Below, piece after piece: positions 21,333 to 30,446 of a DNA stretch of 64,000 bases. This stretch comes from Tabrizicola caldifontis (GTDB lineage: Bacteria > Pseudomonadota > Alphaproteobacteria > Rhodobacterales > Rhodobacteraceae). The notes below the pieces were generated by a model. The model did no database searches, had not been told where the DNA came from, and worked only from the letters and a program-made list of their open reading frames with translations. How positions within the stretch are numbered: the stretch's first letter is position 1; every line of letters begins with the position of its first letter. The position numbers were made by a program, and so were the translations under genes. The DNA lies in contig NZ_SIJH01000009.1 in assembly GCF_004762095.1 (NCBI RefSeq), positions 62,001 to 126,000 of the forward strand, in the 5' to 3' direction.

Positions 21333-23401
21333 CGCAGACGGTGGTCTTCGCGCCGCTGGTCGGCTGGCCGGTAATCTGGGTTCTGGCCGGGGTCGCGGTG
21401 GCCCTGGTCATCTTGGCGGTCTGGCGCGGCCTGGCGGGCTGGTGGCTGCGTGGTCTTGGCCTTGCGGCGCTTGTGCTGGCGCTGTCCAATCCCGCGCTGC
21501 AAGAAGAACAGCGCGCGAACCTGTCCGACATCGTGATCCTGGTGGTGGACGAAAGCGCAAGCCAGGGTCTGGGCGACCGGGCGGCACAGACCGCTGCGGC
21601 TGTTGCTGCGGTCGAGGCCGAGGTGGCGGCGCTACCCAACACAGAACTGCGCATCCGCCGGGTGGGCGACGGGGCCGATGATGCCGGAACGCTGGCCCTG
21701 ACCGCCTTGGCCGAGGCCCTGGCCGAGGAACCCCGGGCGCGTGTGGCCGGGGCTATCCTGATCACCGATGGCCGGGTGCATGATCTGGGCCTGGTGCCCA
21801 ATCTGCCGGCGCCCCTGCAGGTGCTGCTGACCGGACGCGCCGCAGACTGGGACCGCCGCCTGGTGGTGCGCGATGCCCCGGCCTTTGCCATCATCGGCGA
21901 GGAATTCAATCTGACCCTGCGCATCGAGGATATCGGCGCCGTCCCGGCCGGGGTCGGTGGCGAGGTTGACCTGACGATCTCGGTCGATGCCGAGGCGCCG
22001 GCGACCTACCGTGTGCCCATGAACACCGACCTGGACCTGCCGGTGACGCTGCCGCACGGAGGGGCGAACGTGCTGCAGTTCAGCGTGGCCCCGGTGGCGG
22101 GTGAGTTGACTGACCGCAACAACGCCGCCGCAATCCAGATCAATGGCGTGCGCGACCGGCTGCGGGTGCTCTTGGTTTCGGGCGAGCCGCATGCGGGCGA
22201 GCGGGTCTGGCGCAACCTTCTGAAGTCCGACGCGGCGGTCGACCTGGTGCATTTCACCATCCTCCGCCCGCCGGAAAAGCAGGATGGCGTGCCGGTGGAC
22301 GAGCTGTCGCTGATCGCCTTCCCGACCCGCGAGCTGTTCGTCGAGAAGATCGACGAATTCGACCTCATCATCTTCGACCGCTACCGGATGCGGGGCATCC
22401 TGCCGATGTCCTACATCGAGAACGTCGTGAACTATGTCCGCAACGGCGGGACCGTTCTGGTCGCGGCGGGGCCGGAATACGGGGCGGTGGACAGTCTTTA
22501 CCGCTCGCCCCTGGCCGAGATCCTGCCGGTCGCGCCGACGGCCCGGGTGGTCGAGGAAGGGTTCCGCCCGGCGCTCACCGAGCTTGGACGCCGGCATCCG
22601 GTGACCGAGGGGCTGGAGGACGAGGCTCCCGAAGGCGGCTGGGGTCGCTGGTTCCGGGCCATCGAGGTGCAGCTTCTTGACGGGCAGGTGCTGATGACCG
22701 GTCCGCGCGACCTGCCGCTTCTGGTGCTGAACCGGGTGGGGCAGGGCCGCGTGGCCGTGCTCGCCTCTGACCATGCCTGGCTCTGGGGGCGGGGCTACGA
22801 GGGGGGCGGACCGCAACTGGAGCTGCTGCGGCGGCTGGCGCACTGGATGCTGAAGGAGCCGGACCTGGAAGAGGAAACGCTGACAGCAACCGTGCGAGGC
22901 GAGGCGATGACGATCACCCGCCGGTCGCTGAAGGAGGTACCGCCCGGCCCGGTGAAGGTCATCGGACCGGACGGGGCGCAGGCGTTGGTGGACCTGCCCG
23001 AGGTAAGCCCCGGCAAGTATGAGGCCGTCTGGCAGGCACCTGAACTGGGCCTTTACCGGCTGGAGCAGGACGATCTGACCCGGGTGATCGCCGTCGGCCC
23101 CGCCGCCCCGCGCGAGTTCGTCGAGACCATCGCCTCTGGCGCCGAGCTGGCACCGCTGGCCGAGGCAAGCCGGGGTGGCGTGACGCGGCTGGAGGACGGC
23201 ACGCCAGATATTCGTCAGGTGGCCGAGGGTCGCCCGGCGGTAGGGCGCGGCTGGATCGGGGTCACCCCGCGCGAGGCCTATCTGACCACCGATGTGAACG
23301 TGGCCCCGTTCCTGCCGGCTTGGGCGTGGCTGCTGATTGCCGCCGGTCTGGCCGTGGCGGCCTGGCTGGTCGAGGGGCGCAGGGGCGCAAAGGCGGCCTG
23401 A
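21329..23401 (+). CDS. Putative glutamine-amidotransferase-like membrane protein
   Basis: The last gene of the MoxR operon encodes 690 residues. Two N-terminal helices are followed by a VWA-like motif VVDESASQGLG (a DxSxS metal-site pattern), a beta-rich region, a class I GATase-like fold around YVRNGGTVLVAAGPEYGA, and a single C-terminal helix LPAWAWLLIAAGLAVAAWLV. No Cys nucleophile is apparent in the GATase-like part, so it is unlikely to be an active amidotransferase. Predicted to sit in the inner membrane with a periplasmic bulk, as a complex with its neighbours. Confidence 0.85.
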   Translation: MTQTVVFAPLVGWPVIWVLAGVAVALVILAVWRGLAGWWLRGLGLAALVLALSNPALQEEQRANLSDIVILVVDESASQGLGDRAAQTAAAVAAVEAEVAALPNTELRIRRVGDGADDAGTLALTALAEALAEEPRARVAGAILITDGRVHDLGLVPNLPAPLQVLLTGRAADWDRRLVVRDAPAFAIIGEEFNLTLRIEDIGAVPAGVGGEVDLTISVDAEAPATYRVPMNTDLDLPVTLPHGGANVLQFSVAPVAGELTDRNNAAAIQINGVRDRLRVLLVSGEPHAGERVWRNLLKSDAAVDLVHFTILRPPEKQDGVPVDELSLIAFPTRELFVEKIDEFDLIIFDRYRMRGILPMSYIENVVNYVRNGGTVLVAAGPEYGAVDSLYRSPLAEILPVAPTARVVEEGFRPALTELGRRHPVTEGLEDEAPEGGWGRWFRAIEVQLLDGQVLMTGPRDLPLLVLNRVGQGRVAVLASDHAWLWGRGYEGGGPQLELLRRLAHWMLKEPDLEEETLTATVRGEAMTITRRSLKEVPPGPVKVIGPDGAQALVDLPEVSPGKYEAVWQAPELGLYRLEQDDLTRVIAVGPAAPREFVETIASGAELAPLAEASRGGVTRLEDGTPDIRQVAEGRPAVGRGWIGVTPREAYLTTDVNVAPFLPAWAWLLIAAGLAVAAWLVEGRRGAKAA

Positions 23402-23480
23402 GGGGACGTACCTTACTTGCGATCGGTATTCTCCGGGCGCAGCGAATAGCGTCCGAAGGGAGCGATGAGCGGCAGGCCGC

Positions 23481-23530
23481 ACCCGCAGGGGGCACACCCC
23501 CGGACCCACGGCAGTATTTCCAAGGAGCAA
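23481..23530 (+). repeat. Intergenic hairpin plus CAGTATTT repeat, copy C
   Basis: A GGGGG-CACA-CCCCC hairpin (23488-23501) is followed by CGGACCCACGGCAGTATTTC and CAAGGAGCAA. This is a diverged version of the tail in copies A, B and D. It lies in the 214-nt gap after the GATase-like gene. Confidence 0.6.
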
Positions 23531-23615
23531 GATCCGGGTGGGGCTCGCATGCTCGGGTTGGCGCGAGACCCCGGGGCCGGCATCCTGACCGCATTTCAGG
23601 ACAGGGGATTTTGCG

Positions 23616-24837
23616 ATGATGGATGTCGATGTGGTGATCGTCGGTGCAGGCTGCGCCGGTCTGGCAGCGGCCAGGCGGCTTCGGGCCGAGCGGCGACGCT
23701 TTGCGGTGGTCGAGGCGATGAACCGCATCGGTGGCCGGGCCTGGACCATGACAACCGATTCCGGGGTGCCTTTCGACATCGGCTGTGCCTGGGTGCATGC
23801 CGCGGGCCGCAACCCGTTCTGTCCCGAGGCGCAGGCGGCAGGCTGGACTTTGCACCACCATGACTGGGGGCTGGATCACCTGTGGTTCGCCAAGAGGCGT
23901 GCCACACCCGAGGAGATGGAGCGGGTCGCGGCCGCGGATGCGGCCTTGCAGGCCTGCCTTGAGGCACACGAGGTGCCGGACGACCGGCTGTCGGACCTGA
24001 TCGCCGACTGCCATTGCCTGCAGGCGAATTCCACCTTTGCCGGCCCGATGGATTTCGGCGCCGATCATGACGAGATTTCGATCGCGGATCACAGGGCAGC
24101 GGCGGACCTGGACCGGAACTGTTTCACGAAGGAAGGCTATGGCGCGCTGATCCACCGCTGGGGGGCGGATGTACCGGTTGCCCGGTTCGTCGCATCTTCT
24201 GGGGCGGGCCGGGGGTAGAGGTCGAGACGGCACACGGCGCTCTCCGGGGCCGCGCATCAATCGTGACCGTTTCGATCGGGGTTATTGCCTTCGAAGAGAT
24301 CGCCTTCACCCCCGACCTGCCCCCTGGCCACCAGGAATCTTCGATCTGCCGATGGGCCTTCTTACCAAGATTCCCTTGCAGACCGAAGGCGCACGGCTGG
24401 ACCTGGCCCCCCTTTCGACGATGTGGTGATCGAGCAGCACGCGCGGCATGACCTGTATTTCCTGGCATTCCCCTTCGACCTGGACCTGCTGGTGGGATTT
24501 GTCGGCGGCGATTTCGCCTGGGAGATGGAGGCGGCGGGTCGGGCGGCGGCGGTGGATTTCGTGACCGACCGGCTGGCGGACACCTTCGGGTCGGACGTGT
24601 GGCGTGCGGTCAGGCACGGGACGATGACCAACTGGGGGCGCCGACCGGTATGTCCGTGGCGTCTATGCCGCAGCGCGGCCGGGAAGGGCCGGATCGCGCG
24701 ACGTTCTGGCGGAACCGGTTGGCGCGCGCGTCTGGTTCGCGGGCGAGGCGCTCACCGGCTGGCTGAAGCAGGCCGCCGCAGTGGCGCGGCTGTCGGGCGA
24801 GGCTGCGGCGGGGCAGACGGCGCTATGGCTGGCGTGA
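23616..24837 (+). pseudogene. Flavin amine oxidase / FAD-dependent oxidoreductase, multiply frameshifted
   Basis: The N-terminal frame begins with an intact dinucleotide-binding motif VVIVGAGCAGLAAARRLRAE, and includes the amine-oxidase second motif NRIGGRAWTM. It runs out at a TAG at 24216. Homology continues as VEVETAHGALRGRASIVTVS in a second frame, FDLPMGLLTKIPLQTEGARL in a third, DDVVIEQHARHDLYFLAFPF back in the first, and FAGEALTGWLKQAAAVARLS in the third again, ending at 24837. At least four frame changes make function very unlikely. The 3' end overlaps the convergent DUF599 gene by 15 nt. Confidence 0.88.
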
Positions 24838-25512
24838 CAGGATGACCTGACGCGAATGGCTGGCGAATTCGCGGCGGACAAGCACTGCCGTCGATAACCC
24901 TGTGCCTATGAGCAGGCCCCAGGGGCCAAGCAGCCAGGCGAGCGCGGCAAGCGCAAAGTAGATCGAGCGAAGCCCGCGATTGAAGCTTTTCGCGGCGGTG
25001 ATGTTGATCTCGGCCGCCTGTCCCGCGCGGTGGAAGGCAAGGGGATCGGCCGGGTCGTTCGGGACCGCGGCCATGAGGATCGAGCAGTAGCCGAACAGCC
25101 GGTGCGCCCAGACGAACTTCAGCAGCGCATTCGCCAGGAGCGCGATCACCGGCAGCATCCTTAGCGCCACATCCGGGCCGGGGCTGGCCAGCGGCAGATC
25201 GTCGGCCAGGTTCTGCACGGTGGCCGCATTGCCGATCAGCGCGACCCCACCACCGATGGCGATCAGGCAGGCCGAGGCGAAGAAGGCGGTGCCCTGGCGC
25301 AGCGAATCGATCAGTTGCGCATCGAAGATCCTCGGCTGGCGGGTGACAAAGGTGCGCATCCAGTCGTGCCGGTACTCCTGCATGAGAAAACTGACCGATG
25401 GGCGCCCGCGGGGCGGGTTTTCGATCAGCCAGCCCGAGAGCGTCCACGCAATGACCAGCGCCAGAAGGGCGGCGGCATCAAGGGGTGCAAGTGGGCCCAG
25501 AGGCAGCGTCAT
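24823..25512 (-). CDS. DUF599 family membrane protein
   Basis: This 229-residue protein has an N-terminal helix (about 11-30), two central helices (around 75-95 and 117-135) and a C-terminal hydrophobic segment (around 185-210). The conserved MQEYRHDWMRTFVTRQPRI and NRGLRSIYFALAALAWLLGP blocks are characteristic of DUF599. It is probably an inner-membrane protein of unknown function. Its stop overlaps the end of the amine-oxidase pseudogene on the other strand, and its start is divergent from glcD. Confidence 0.87.
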   Translation of the reverse strand: MTLPLGPLAPLDAAALLALVIAWTLSGWLIENPPRGRPSVSFLMQEYRHDWMRTFVTRQPRIFDAQLIDSLRQGTAFFASACLIAIGGGVALIGNAATVQNLADDLPLASPGPDVALRMLPVIALLANALLKFVWAHRLFGYCSILMAAVPNDPADPLAFHRAGQAAEINITAAKSFNRGLRSIYFALAALAWLLGPWGLLIGTGLSTAVLVRREFASHSRQVILSRQP

Positions 25513-25687
25513 GACCGCAGACTAGTGTCCCCCGAAGGCGTACGGAAGGGGCGGTTTTGCCGGTAGCGCCCCATTCTCATCCTCTGCCCGCAAGGAGGGC
25601 AGGGAGGACGGGGCGACCGGTTGGGGTTTTTGCTTGCGATCCGAGGGATTGGTTATATTATCTTACCAATCAAGGCGGGAGGCGCCC

Positions 25688-27121
25688 ATGCAGATGCCGG
25701 AACCGGACGCGGGCGTCCTTGCACGAAAGGCGCGGATCGTGGCGCGGTTGCGTGCCGTCCTGCCGGTGGACGCGGTGATCGATGCGCCGGAGGAGCTGCG
25801 CGCCTACGAATGCGACGCGCTGACCGCCTACCGCTGCCCGCCCTTGGCCGCTGTCCTGCCGCGCACGACCGAAGAGGTCTCGGCGGTGCTGAGGGTCTGC
25901 TGGGAGGAAGGCGTTCCGGTGGTGCCGCGCGGCTCGGGCACCAGCCTAGCCGGGGGGGCGATGCCGACGGCGGACAGCTTGATCCTGGGCGTCGCGCGGA
26001 TGAACGCGGTGCTGGAGACCGATTACGAGAACCGCTTCATCCGGGTGCAGTCGGGCCGCACCAACCTGTCGATCACCGGCGCGGTCGAGGCTGACGGGTT
26101 CTTCTACGCCCCCGACCCCTCCAGCCAGCTGGCCTGTGCGATTGCCGGGAACATCGCGATGAACTCGGGCGGAGCGCATTGCCTGAAATACGGGGTGACG
26201 ACGAACAACCTTCTGGGCGTGACTCTGGTGCAGATGGACGGGACGGTGGTCACGTTGGGCGGGCCCTGGGGCGAGCCGGCCGGGCTTGACCTCCTGGGCG
26301 TCGTCTGCGGGTCCGAGGGGCAGCTGGGCGTGGTGACCGAGGCCTGGCTCCGCATCCTGCCCAGGCCCGAGGGCGCGCGGCCGGTGCTGGTGGGCTTCAA
26401 CTCGAACGAGGTCGCGGGCGCCTGCGTCAGTGACATCATCAAGGCGGGCATCCTGCCCGTCGCGATCGAGTTCATGGACCGCCCCTGCATCCGCGCGACC
26501 GAGGCTTTCGCCCATGCCGGCTACCCGGATTGCGAGGCGCTTCTCATCATCGAGGTCGAGGGGTCAGAGGCCGAGATTTCCGAGCAGCTTGCCCGCATCC
26601 GCCAGATCGCCTTGGCCCACGATCCGGTGGAGTTCCGCGAGGCCGAGGACGAGGATCAGGCGAAACGCATCTGGCTGGGGCGCAAGTCGGCCTTCGGTGC
26701 GATGGGGCAGATCAACGATTACATGTGCCTCGACGGGACCATCCCGGTCTCCTCCCTGCCGCATGTGCTGAAGCGGATCGGCGAGATGAGCCGCGACTTC
26801 GGGCTGGACGTGGGCAACGTGTTCCACGCCGGCGACGGCAACATGCACCCCCTGATCCTGTTCGACGCCAACAAGCCGGGCGACCTGGAGAAATGCGAGG
26901 CCTTCGGGGCCGAGATCCTGAAGCTCTGCGTCGAGGTCGGCGGCTGCCTCACCGGCGAGCATGGCGTGGGGATCGAGAAGCGCGACCTGATGGGGGTGCA
27001 GTTCTCGGCCGCCGACATGGAGGCGCAGATGCGGGTGAAGGATGTCTTCGACCCGAAATGGTTGTTGAACCCGGCCAAGGTCTTTCCGCTTGAGGCCAGT
27101 GCCGGGCGGCGCGCGGTCTGA
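25688..27121 (+). CDS. glcD: Glycolate oxidase FAD-linked subunit GlcD
   Basis: GlcD carries the FAD of the GlcDEF complex that oxidises glycolate to glyoxylate at the membrane. The 477-residue protein has the FAD_binding_4 domain near 50-190, with VVPRGSGTSLAGGAMPTADS and NIAMNSGGAHCLKYGVTTNN, and an FAD-oxidase C-terminal domain with GNVFHAGDGNMHPLILFD and GCLTGEHGVGIEKRDLM. I set the start at ATG 25688, which has a GGGAGG site 6 nt upstream, rather than the in-frame ATG at 25634. It heads glcDEF; a hairpin and repeat copy D separate it from glcE. Confidence 0.95.
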   Translation: MQMPEPDAGVLARKARIVARLRAVLPVDAVIDAPEELRAYECDALTAYRCPPLAAVLPRTTEEVSAVLRVCWEEGVPVVPRGSGTSLAGGAMPTADSLILGVARMNAVLETDYENRFIRVQSGRTNLSITGAVEADGFFYAPDPSSQLACAIAGNIAMNSGGAHCLKYGVTTNNLLGVTLVQMDGTVVTLGGPWGEPAGLDLLGVVCGSEGQLGVVTEAWLRILPRPEGARPVLVGFNSNEVAGACVSDIIKAGILPVAIEFMDRPCIRATEAFAHAGYPDCEALLIIEVEGSEAEISEQLARIRQIALAHDPVEFREAEDEDQAKRIWLGRKSAFGAMGQINDYMCLDGTIPVSSLPHVLKRIGEMSRDFGLDVGNVFHAGDGNMHPLILFDANKPGDLEKCEAFGAEILKLCVEVGGCLTGEHGVGIEKRDLMGVQFSAADMEAQMRVKDVFDPKWLLNPAKVFPLEASAGRRAV

Positions 27122-27124
27122 ACC

Positions 27125-27177
27125 GTCCGGGGGTTTTGCACCCCCGGACCCCCGCAGAGTATTTGAGCAAAGGGCAA
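27125..27177 (+). repeat. Hairpin plus GAGTATTT repeat inside glcDEF, copy D
   Basis: A perfect 9-bp stem GTCCGGGGG/CCCCCGGAC (27125-27133 and 27141-27149, loop TTTTGCA) is followed by CCCCGCAGAGTATTTGAGCA and AAGGGCAAGG. The tail runs straight into the glcE start, so its AAGGGCAAGG forms the ribosome binding region of glcE. Confidence 0.75.
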
Positions 27178-27180
27178 GGC

Positions 27181-28263
27181 ATGCGGCCTTCTAGCGAAGC
27201 GGAACTGGCAGACGCCGTTGCAGGGTCCATGAGACCCTTGCTGGTGCGGGGCGGAGGCACGCGCACACTGGGCCATGCGGTCGGCGAGGTGCTGGAGACC
27301 GGGGGGATCTCGGGGGTCGAGCTGTATGAACCGGGCGCGTTGACGCTGGTCGTTCGGGCGGGCACGCCGCTTGCGGAAGTGGAAGGGGTGCTTGCCGGCG
27401 AACGGCAGCGGCTGGCCTTCGAGCCGCCGGACCTGCGGGGTATCCTCGGGCGCGAGGGCGTCTCGACCATCGGCGGGGTGGTCGCGGCCAATGCCTCGGG
27501 GCCTCGCCGGGTGCAGGCGGGGGCGGCCCGCGATGCCGCACTGGGGGTGCGGTTCGTGGATGGCACCGGGACGATGGTGCGCAACGGCGGGCGGGTGATG
27601 AAGAATGTCACCGGTTATGACCTGGTGAAGCTGATGGCCGGCAGCCGGGGCGTGCTGGGGGTGATGACCGAGGTGAGCCTGAAGGTGCAGGCGATGCCGG
27701 AGGCCGAGGCGACGCTGGTCGTCGAGGGGCTGGACGATCCGGCCGGGCTGGCCTGTCTGCGGGCGGCGCTGGGTTCGCCCTTCGATGTCTCGGGGGCGGC
27801 GCGGCATTCCGGGCGCAGTCTGATCCGGGTCGAGGGGATGGCGGGCTCGGTCGCCTATCGGGTCAGACGACTGATCGCGCTGGTCGGGGGCGAGGTCTCG
27901 TTGGTGGAGGGCGAGTCCTCGGCGGCGCTGTGGCGGGCGGTGCGGGATGTGGTGCCCCTGCAGGGCCGGCCGGGCGAGGTCTGGCGGGTCGTGACCTTGC
28001 CCACTGCGGCGGCCGAGGTGGTTGCGCGCATCGGGGGTGAGGCGCTCTGGGATTGGGGCGGGGGGCTGATCTGGCTTCTGGCCGAACCGGGGCGCGGCGC
28101 CGAGGTGGTGGCCGCCGTGGCGGGCCGTGGCCATGCGACGCTGGTCCGGGGGCAGGGTGGGCCAGTCTTTCCGCCCGAGGCGCCCGAGGTGGCGGCGCTG
28201 GCGGCGGGCATCCGGGCGAAGTTCGATCCGAGGGGTATCCTGAACCGGGGGATGATGGGCTGA
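27181..28263 (+). CDS. glcE: Glycolate oxidase FAD-binding subunit GlcE
   Basis: A 360-residue second flavin-binding subunit of glycolate oxidase, shorter than GlcD and lacking much of its C-terminal domain. Visible marks are the N-terminal MRPSSEAELADAVAG, VSTIGGVVAANASGPRRVQA as the FAD-binding stretch, and GGRVMKNVTGYDLVKLMAGS, a hallmark of GlcE. The start ATG lies at the end of repeat copy D; an in-frame upstream start would read through the repeat. Its TGA overlaps the glcF ATG by one base. Confidence 0.93.
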   Translation: MRPSSEAELADAVAGSMRPLLVRGGGTRTLGHAVGEVLETGGISGVELYEPGALTLVVRAGTPLAEVEGVLAGERQRLAFEPPDLRGILGREGVSTIGGVVAANASGPRRVQAGAARDAALGVRFVDGTGTMVRNGGRVMKNVTGYDLVKLMAGSRGVLGVMTEVSLKVQAMPEAEATLVVEGLDDPAGLACLRAALGSPFDVSGAARHSGRSLIRVEGMAGSVAYRVRRLIALVGGEVSLVEGESSAALWRAVRDVVPLQGRPGEVWRVVTLPTAAAEVVARIGGEALWDWGGGLIWLLAEPGRGAEVVAAVAGRGHATLVRGQGGPVFPPEAPEVAALAAGIRAKFDPRGILNRGMMG

Positions 28264-29558
28264 TGCAGACGAATTTCTCGCCCGAGCAGCTGGCCGATCC
28301 CGGCATCGCGCGGGCCAACCAGATCCTGCGGTCCTGCGTCCATTGCGGCTTCTGCACCGCGACCTGTCCGACCTACCAGGTGCTGGGGGACGAACTGGAC
28401 AGCCCGCGCGGGCGCATCTACCTGATCAAGGACATGCTGGAGGCCGGGCGGCCGGCCGATGAGAAGACGGTGAAGCACCTCGACCGCTGTCTTTCGTGCC
28501 TGGCCTGCATGACGACCTGCCCCTCGGGCGTGCATTACATGCATCTGGTCGATCACGCCCGGGCCCATGTCGAGAAGACCTATCGCCGCCCCTTCATGGA
28601 CCGGGTCCTGCGCGCGGTGCTGGCGCGGGTGATCCCTTATCCGAGGCGGTTCCGGCTGGCGCTGCTGGCGGCGAAGATCGGCAGGCCGTTCGCAGGTATG
28701 GTGCCGGACGCGCGTTTGCGGTCGATGCTGGCCATGGCGCCGAAGACCATCCCGCCGGTCAGTCGAAACGACGACCCGCAGGTGTTCCCGGCGCAAGGCG
28801 AGCGCCGGATGCGGGTGGCCTTGCTGACCGGCTGCGCGCAAAAGGCGCTGAACACCGACATCAACGATGCGACGATCCGCCTGTTGCGGCGGCTGGGCTG
28901 CGAAGTGGTGGTGGCCAGGGGTGCGGGCTGCTGCGGGGCGCTGACGCATCACATGGGCAAGGCGGACCTGGCCCATGCCAGTGCCGCCGCCAACATCCGG
29001 GCCTGGATGGCCGAGAAACGCGAAGCCGGTCTGGATGCCATCGTCATAAACACCTCCGGCTGCGGCACGACGGTCAAGGATTACGGCCACATGTTCCGCA
29101 CCGATCCCGCCCTGGCCGAGGATGCGGCGACGGTCGCGGGGCTGGCGAAGGACATCAGCGAAGTTCTGACCGGCCTCGGCCTGCCGGAGGGGGCGCCCCG
29201 AGGGCTGCGCGTCGCCTATCATGCCGCCTGTTCGCTGCAACATGGCCAGCAGATCAAGACCGCGCCGAAGGATCTCTTGAAACGCGCGGGCTTCGAGGTG
29301 GTGGAGCCCGCCGACAGCCATCTGTGCTGTGGCAGCGCGGGCACCTACAACCTGCTGCAACCCGAAATCAGCGCCGAGCTGAAGCGGCGCAAGGTCGCGA
29401 CGCTCGAGGCGAAGGCCCCCCAGGTCATCGCCGCGGGCAACATCGGCTGCATGATGCAGATCGGGTCGGGCACGGCGATACCGGTCGTCCATACGGTCGA
29501 ATTGCTCGACTGGGCGACCGGCGGGCCACAGCCGCGCGCGCTGCGGGGCCGCGACTGA
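28263..29558 (+). CDS. glcF: Glycolate oxidase iron-sulfur subunit GlcF
   Basis: This 431-residue protein carries electrons from the GlcD/GlcE flavins. Two 4Fe-4S motifs are clear in the N-terminal quarter: CVHCGFCTATCPT (near residue 25) and CLSCLACMTTCPSG (near 75). Two CCG domains follow, seen as GAGCCGALTHHMGKADLA and SHLCCGSAGTYNLLQPEI. The start at 28263 overlaps the glcE stop, giving translational coupling. The longer upstream frame is a shadow of glcE. Confidence 0.95.
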   Translation: MQTNFSPEQLADPGIARANQILRSCVHCGFCTATCPTYQVLGDELDSPRGRIYLIKDMLEAGRPADEKTVKHLDRCLSCLACMTTCPSGVHYMHLVDHARAHVEKTYRRPFMDRVLRAVLARVIPYPRRFRLALLAAKIGRPFAGMVPDARLRSMLAMAPKTIPPVSRNDDPQVFPAQGERRMRVALLTGCAQKALNTDINDATIRLLRRLGCEVVVARGAGCCGALTHHMGKADLAHASAAANIRAWMAEKREAGLDAIVINTSGCGTTVKDYGHMFRTDPALAEDAATVAGLAKDISEVLTGLGLPEGAPRGLRVAYHAACSLQHGQQIKTAPKDLLKRAGFEVVEPADSHLCCGSAGTYNLLQPEISAELKRRKVATLEAKAPQVIAAGNIGCMMQIGSGTAIPVVHTVELLDWATGGPQPRALRGRD

Positions 29559-29636
29559 AGCGCAGGCTTGCGCGAAGGGGCGAAAATCCGCCACAGTCGC
29601 AGGATAGCGCCGATCGTCATGTGAAGGGGAGGTTCC

Positions 29637-30446
29637 ATGCGTCGCCTGATCCTTTGCCTTCTGACGATGTGCCTGGCATCTGGCGGCACGGCGCGCGCCC
29701 AGGACGCGGAAATGGTCAGCCTTCAGACCGCCGACGATTCCCGTGGCTGGGATGCCGTGGGCAAGCTGATCCTGGGCGGGCGCGGCTTCTGCACCGGCGC
29801 ACTGATCGAACCGAATCTCGTGCTGACCGCGGCGCACTGCCTGTATGACAAGCAGACCGGTGTGCAGATGCGGCCCGAAGACATCCAGTTCCAGGCAGGC
29901 TGGCGTAATGGCCGGGCCGTGGCCTATCGCAGCGTGAAGCGGGCGGTCACCCATCCCGACTACCGCTACAGCGGCAATGACAAGCTGGAGCGGGTGACAG
30001 CGGATCTTGCACTGCTGGAACTCAGCCAGCCGATCCGCCTGCCGTCGATCCTGCCGTTCGAGACGGGCGCCGCCCCGGTCGAAGGCGATGCAGTGGCCGT
30101 GGTGTCCTATGCGCAGGATCGGGCCGAGGCCCCCTCGATCCAGGAGCCCTGCGAGGTTCTGGCAGGGCGACGGGATACGTTGGTGCTGTCCTGCAGTGTC
30201 GATTTTGGATCATCCGGCGCACCGGTCTTCTCGTCGGTGGACGGGGTGTCTCGGGTGGTATCGATCATCTCAGCAAAGGCCGAGGTGAACGGGCGCAAGG
30301 TGGCGCTGGCGGTGCCACTGGCCGCGCCGTTGAAGGCGCTGCGGGTGGCGCTTGCGGAAAGCAAGCTGCGCGGGCGAATGGATGTGGGGGGCAGTCCGGT
30401 TCCGCCCGGCGAAAAGGGCGGCGGCGCCAAGTTCATCAAGCCATGA
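29637..30446 (+). CDS. Periplasmic trypsin-like serine protease (first of tandem pair)
   Basis: A 269-residue chymotrypsin-fold (S1-like) protein with a signal peptide, probably cut after ARA (residue 21). The catalytic triad is readable: His67 in LTAAHC, Asp123 in ADLALLEL, and Ser193 in FGSSGAPV. The active-site GDSGG is replaced by GSSGA, a form seen in related bacterial trypsin-like families. It should act in the periplasm or outside the cell. Its TGA overlaps the next ATG (ATGA at 30443), so it is coupled to a paralogue. Substrate unknown. Confidence 0.85.
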   Translation: MRRLILCLLTMCLASGGTARAQDAEMVSLQTADDSRGWDAVGKLILGGRGFCTGALIEPNLVLTAAHCLYDKQTGVQMRPEDIQFQAGWRNGRAVAYRSVKRAVTHPDYRYSGNDKLERVTADLALLELSQPIRLPSILPFETGAAPVEGDAVAVVSYAQDRAEAPSIQEPCEVLAGRRDTLVLSCSVDFGSSGAPVFSSVDGVSRVVSIISAKAEVNGRKVALAVPLAAPLKALRVALAESKLRGRMDVGGSPVPPGEKGGGAKFIKP

